DNA of 64,000 nucleotides from contig JAIQGI010000029.1 of the NCBI GenBank assembly GCA_020072565.1, forward strand, positions 1 to 64,000. The letters run 5' to 3'. Below are positions 63,385 to 64,000 of this stretch, in pieces. Within the stretch, counting starts at the first letter, position 1. Each line of letters opens with the position of its first letter. Below the pieces are notes generated by a model, which worked only from the letters and a program-made list of their open reading frames with translations, was not told where the DNA came from and made no database searches. The stretch is from Terriglobia bacterium (GTDB lineage: Bacteria; Acidobacteriota; UBA6911). A program made the position numbers and the translations under genes.

Positions 63385-64000
63385 TCATGCGGATTTCAGA
63401 GCCTCTTCAAGGTCGCCGATCAGGTCGGCGACCTCTTCGATGCCGACGGAAATCCGGATGAGGCCGTCGGCCAGGCCTTGCTGCAGACGCAGTTCGCGAG
63501 GAATGGATGAATGCGTCATAAGCGCCGGGGCCTCGATCAGCGACTCGACCCCGCCCAGCGATTCAGCGAGCGCGAAAATGCGGGTGGAACTGACAACCCG
63601 GCGGGCCGCCTCCAGCCCTCCCTGTACTTCGAAACTCACCATACCCCCAAAGCCTTTCATTTGCCGGGCCGCCAGGGCGTGCTGCGGATGATCCCGACGA
63701 CCCGGATAATTGACCCGGGTCACGCTTGGGTGCGAGGCCAGGAAGTCTGCCACTGCGGCGGCATTCGCGCAGTGCCTCTCCATGCGCAAAATGAGGGTCT
63801 TGATTCCGCGCAGCACCAGCCACGAGTCGGTCGGGCCGGGCACTGCCCCAACCGCGTTCTGCAGGAAAGCCAGTCGCGCACCGAGTTCCGGATCGTTCAC
63901 CACGATGGCGCCCCCCACGATGTCGGAGTGGCCGTTTAAATATTTGGTCGTCGAGTGAACCACCGCGGTAGCCCCCATTTCCAGCGGCCGCTGCAACACC
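63385..64000 (-). CDS. Cys/Met-metabolism PLP enzyme (cystathionine gamma-synthase/lyase type), truncated by the window end
   Basis: The C-terminal 204 residues are visible, with the start beyond 64000. VVHSTTKYLNGHSDIVGG contains the Schiff-base lysine. FLQNAVGAVPGPTDSWLVLRGIKTL and ESLIEAPALMTHSS are typical of the trans-sulfuration family, and the protein ends DLIGDLEEALKSA. It could be MetB, MetC, MetY-like or a gamma-lyase; these cannot be separated from the fragment. In the visible part nothing is truncated or frameshifted. Confidence 0.93.
   Translation of the reverse strand, partial: VLQRPLEMGATAVVHSTTKYLNGHSDIVGGAIVVNDPELGARLAFLQNAVGAVPGPTDSWLVLRGIKTLILRMERHCANAAAVADFLASHPSVTRVNYPGRRDHPQHALAARQMKGFGGMVSFEVQGGLEAARRVVSSTRIFALAESLGGVESLIEAPALMTHSSIPRELRLQQGLADGLIRISVGIEEVADLIGDLEEALKSA

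Overview
The window looks like one contiguous piece of an Acidobacteriota chromosome (GC-rich). The best taxonomic pointers are three paralogous secreted VWFA-domain proteins of the type expanded in that phylum, together with large secreted PKD/OmpA, BNR-repeat and S9/M16 peptidase-like proteins. The order cannot be resolved from the sequence. I see no rRNA, tRNA, CRISPR or prophage. The only mobile-element trace is what looks like the tail of an IS4-like transposase at the left edge.

Layout. 1-10 kb: two coupled VWFA genes behind a strong sigma70-type promoter, a hybrid histidine kinase (GAF-GAF-PAS-HisKA-HATPase-REC), galE, larE, a degenerate HAD protein, a LysW-like zinc protein with a long acidic tail, a third VWFA gene and a GNAT acetyltransferase. 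10-18.8 kb: metG, ribBA, plsC, riboflavin synthase with a small secreted partner, then the chromosome-segregation group M50 protease-scpA-scpB-rluB. 18.9-23 kb: tetrapyrrole cluster ccsA/hemX-hemA-hemC-hemD. 23-37.3 kb: a long run on the minus strand: OmpA/PKD protein, BNR protein, M16-like protein, SpoIIE-type phosphatase, then an operon with its own promoter holding an HTH-receiver regulator, a bifunctional phosphoglucose/phosphomannose isomerase, a DapF-like protein, an M20 peptidase and a TonB-C protein. 37.8-49 kb: a 1047-residue secreted HEVAH protease-like protein, a PLP decarboxylase, an RRM protein, the siroheme enzyme, a VOC protein, an APC permease and a GH2 exo-glucosaminidase-like enzyme. 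49.8-54.5 kb: a four-gene minor-pilin operon. 54.9-64 kb: an SPFH/GYF protein next to a zinc-ribbon membrane protein, an S9 peptidase, a NUDIX hydrolase, a fused membrane/spermidine-synthase-like protein, and the C-terminal part of a cystathionine gamma-synthase-type enzyme cut by the window edge.

Most striking observations. (1) The DapF homologue has serine at both positions of the catalytic cysteine pair. (2) The GTP cyclohydrolase II half of RibBA has lost all three zinc cysteines (all serine). (3) The LysW-like protein keeps the zinc knuckle and an EDW motif but does not end in the C-terminal glutamate that carries the substrate. (4) The tandem M16 protein has no intact HxxEH. (5) A family of nested or tandem-unit inverted repeats sits at gene ends throughout the window and sometimes runs into the 3' ends of coding regions. 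(6) A 115-bp multi-hairpin element with 8-bp inverted ends lies in the 490-bp gap before the HEVAH protein. These are read directly from the sequence; their functional meaning is inference.
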